Shown here: positions 62,930-64,000 of the stretch, in pieces
Numbering within the stretch: the first letter of the stretch is position 1
Layout: every line of letters begins with the position of its first letter
Source of the DNA: Streptomyces sp. D2-8
GTDB lineage: Bacteria; Actinomycetota; Actinomycetes; Streptomycetales; Streptomycetaceae
Direction of reading: 5' to 3'
DNA length: 64,000 bases
Assembly (NCBI RefSeq): GCF_023184515.1
Contig: NZ_JAAHBP010000012.1
Coordinates: forward strand, 226,298 to 290,297
Program-made: the position numbers and the translations under genes
Notes under the pieces: model-generated
What the model was told of the DNA's origin: nothing
Seen by the model: the letters and a program-made list of their open reading frames with translations, nothing else
Database searches by the model: none

Positions 62930-63607
62930 TCAGAAGGCGGGCTGCAGCAGCCCTCCGAGGGCATTGCAGGCGGACACGACCCTCTGCATGTCCCGCTTGG
63001 TCAGTGACGCGTCCACGGGCAGCGCAAGGGTCTCGTCCGAAGCCCGCTCGGTCTCCGGAAGCGAAACACACCGCCGGAATTCGGGCAGCCTGTGCACGGG
63101 CGTCTTCACCGGCACCCGGCAATCAACTCCCCTGGCCCGCACCGCCCGCGCGAAGGCGTCCCGATCGGGTCGCCCATTGCCCGGAACCCGCACGACGTAC
63201 TGCTGATAGGTGTGCCCGTCGCCGTCGTCCGGCGTCCGCACACCCCGCAGCTTGGCGTCGAGATAGGACGCCCGCTCCCTGCGCTGGGCTATCTCGTCGT
63301 ACGGCGCCTCGGACTCCCCTTGCTCCAGCACCAGCAGTCCGTGCCGCTGTCCGAGGGCGTGCAGCCGCGCGATGTCCGCGAGCCGGCCGAAGCGGTGTAC
63401 GACAACCACGGCCGCGGTCCGCGAGGTTACCGTCGCTTCCACAGCAGCGGCGTCGAGGCAGTAGCTGGCGGGGTCTATGTCGGCGAACACCGGCAGCGCC
63501 CCGGCCGTGGCCACGGCCTCGGCGACCTCGACGTTCCCGAAGGCCGGCACGACGACCTCGTCACCGAGTCCGACACCGGCGGCCCTGAGCATTGCAGCAG
63601 TACCCAT
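62930..63607 (-). CDS. Truncated DegT/DnrJ/EryC1/StrS-like aminotransferase without PLP-lysine region
   Basis: A 225-residue protein. The start MGTAAMLRAAGVGLGDEVVV, ADIDPASYCLD and VVVVHRFGRLADI match the N-terminal half of sugar aminotransferases of the DegT family. After LVLEQGESEAP it jumps to a C-terminal-domain-like part (YDEIAQRRERASYLDAKL, TYQQYVVRVPG, PVHRLPEF). The middle section of the family, with the Schiff-base lysine, is missing, as are about 50 N-terminal residues. It is therefore unlikely to be a normal aminotransferase. The frame is intact and codon use is normal, so it may be a conserved non-catalytic paralogue. ATG 63607. Confidence 0.68.
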   Translation of the reverse strand: MGTAAMLRAAGVGLGDEVVVPAFGNVEVAEAVATAGALPVFADIDPASYCLDAAAVEATVTSRTAAVVVVHRFGRLADIARLHALGQRHGLLVLEQGESEAPYDEIAQRRERASYLDAKLRGVRTPDDGDGHTYQQYVVRVPGNGRPDRDAFARAVRARGVDCRVPVKTPVHRLPEFRRCVSLPETERASDETLALPVDASLTKRDMQRVVSACNALGGLLQPAF

Positions 63608-63656
63608 GCTGTGAATGCTGGTTGCGCAACGTGAACTTCAAGTGACGCGGAACAAA

Positions 63657-63698
63657 AAAGGGTTGGACTCAGAACCGAAGTTCTGGGTCCAACCCTTT
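63657..63698 (-). terminator. rRNA operon terminator
   Basis: A 19-bp stem with one G-T wobble (63657-63675 with 63680-63698) and a TTCG tetraloop on the minus strand, followed by a T-run. It is 8 nt after the 5S gene. Confidence 0.9.
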
Positions 63699-63706
63699 CA
63701 ATGATT

Positions 63707-63825
63707 GTTCGGCGGCGTCCTACTCTCCCACAGGGTCCCCCCTGCAGTACCATCGGCGCTGTAAGGCTTAGCTTCCGGGTTCGGAATGTAACCGGGCGTT
63801 TCCCCTACGCTATAACCACCGAAAC
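63707..63825 (-). rRNA. rrf: 5S ribosomal RNA
   Basis: 119 nt beginning GTTTCGGTGGTTATAGCG and ending GGACGCCGCCGAAC on the minus strand, the Streptomyces 5S sequence. The ends pair as helix I. Confidence 0.96.
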
Positions 63826-63899
63826 ACTATGAAACTGACAACCGGCACTTTGGTTGTTCGTGGTTTCAGAACTAACACAGTGGACGCGAGCAACTGAGG

Positions 63900-64000
63900 A
63901 CAAGCCCTCGGCCTATTAGTACCGGTCAACTCCACACGTTACCGTGCTTCCATATCCGGCCTATCAACCCAGTCGTCTACTGGGAGCCTTACCCTCTCAA
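63900..64000 (-). rRNA. rrl: 23S ribosomal RNA, 3' end (continues beyond window)
   Basis: The minus strand ends TACTAATAGGCCGAGGGC, then TTGTCCTC, the actinobacterial 23S 3' terminus, about 75 nt before 5S. The exact mature end is approximate. The operon is transcribed leftward. Confidence 0.92.

Overview
The window reads as chromosomal DNA of a Streptomyces or very close relative. It has very high GC with strong GC bias at third codon positions. Gene content and order match, from memory, the Streptomyces core around recA: hflX, rshA, dapF, miaA, miaB, gluABCD, recX-recA, lhr, dpsB, clgR-cinA-pgsA-rimO, ftsK, osaB/osaA, then a tRNA-Thr and the 3' end of an rRNA operon. Several genes seem to start at leaderless ATG codons 6-7 nt after a TANNNT -10 box, which is common in this genus.

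Layout. 1-1.8 kb: two tandem secreted trypsin-like proteases, the first cut by the window edge. 1.8-13.3 kb: mostly leftward housekeeping genes (ribosome GTPase, secreted M1 aminopeptidase, second RelA/SpoT homologue, diaminopimelate epimerase, tRNA A37 modification by MiaA and MiaB). 13.3-14.1 kb: a two-component pair destroyed by one internal deletion. 14.2-19.6 kb: a cation/proton antiporter with its regulatory subunit, a MazG-like enzyme, a TAXI-type binding protein and an intact kinase/regulator pair. 19.9-23.3 kb: the gluABCD glutamate importer.

23.4-27.3 kb is the most unusual part. It is a leftward five-gene operon with its own promoter, encoding a 72-residue six-cysteine peptide, a MauE-like membrane redox protein, a membrane-anchored CxxC thioredoxin-like protein, an ABC exporter and a small S26 signal peptidase. 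It looks like a dedicated system to make, oxidise, export and mature a disulfide-rich peptide, inserted between gluD and otherwise conserved genes.

27.7-30.5 kb: a flavin monooxygenase, then a cysteine dioxygenase-rhodanese pair preceded by a 28-residue Cys-containing leader peptide that looks like a cysteine-responsive attenuator. 30.6-34.5 kb: recX-recA behind a LexA-type promoter, a PerM/AI-2E-type membrane protein and a DUF3046 protein. 34.6-37.4 kb: an alpha/alpha-barrel protein and an AraC-azlCD operon. 37.5-44.2 kb: a 20-bp tandem repeat, the giant helicase Lhr, a Nei-type DNA glycosylase and an SDR oxidoreductase. 44.4-53.0 kb: dpsB, clgR, cinA, pgsA, rimO, a RodZ-like protein and ftsK. 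53.1-62.7 kb: OsaB, the very large hybrid kinase OsaA with ten 92-residue HAMP-type repeats, and a divergent SpoIIE-type phosphatase. 62.7-64 kb: tRNA-Thr, a DegT-like protein without its PLP-lysine region, 5S rRNA and the 3' end of 23S rRNA.

Gene identities come from motif and order recognition by eye. No database search or alignment was run.
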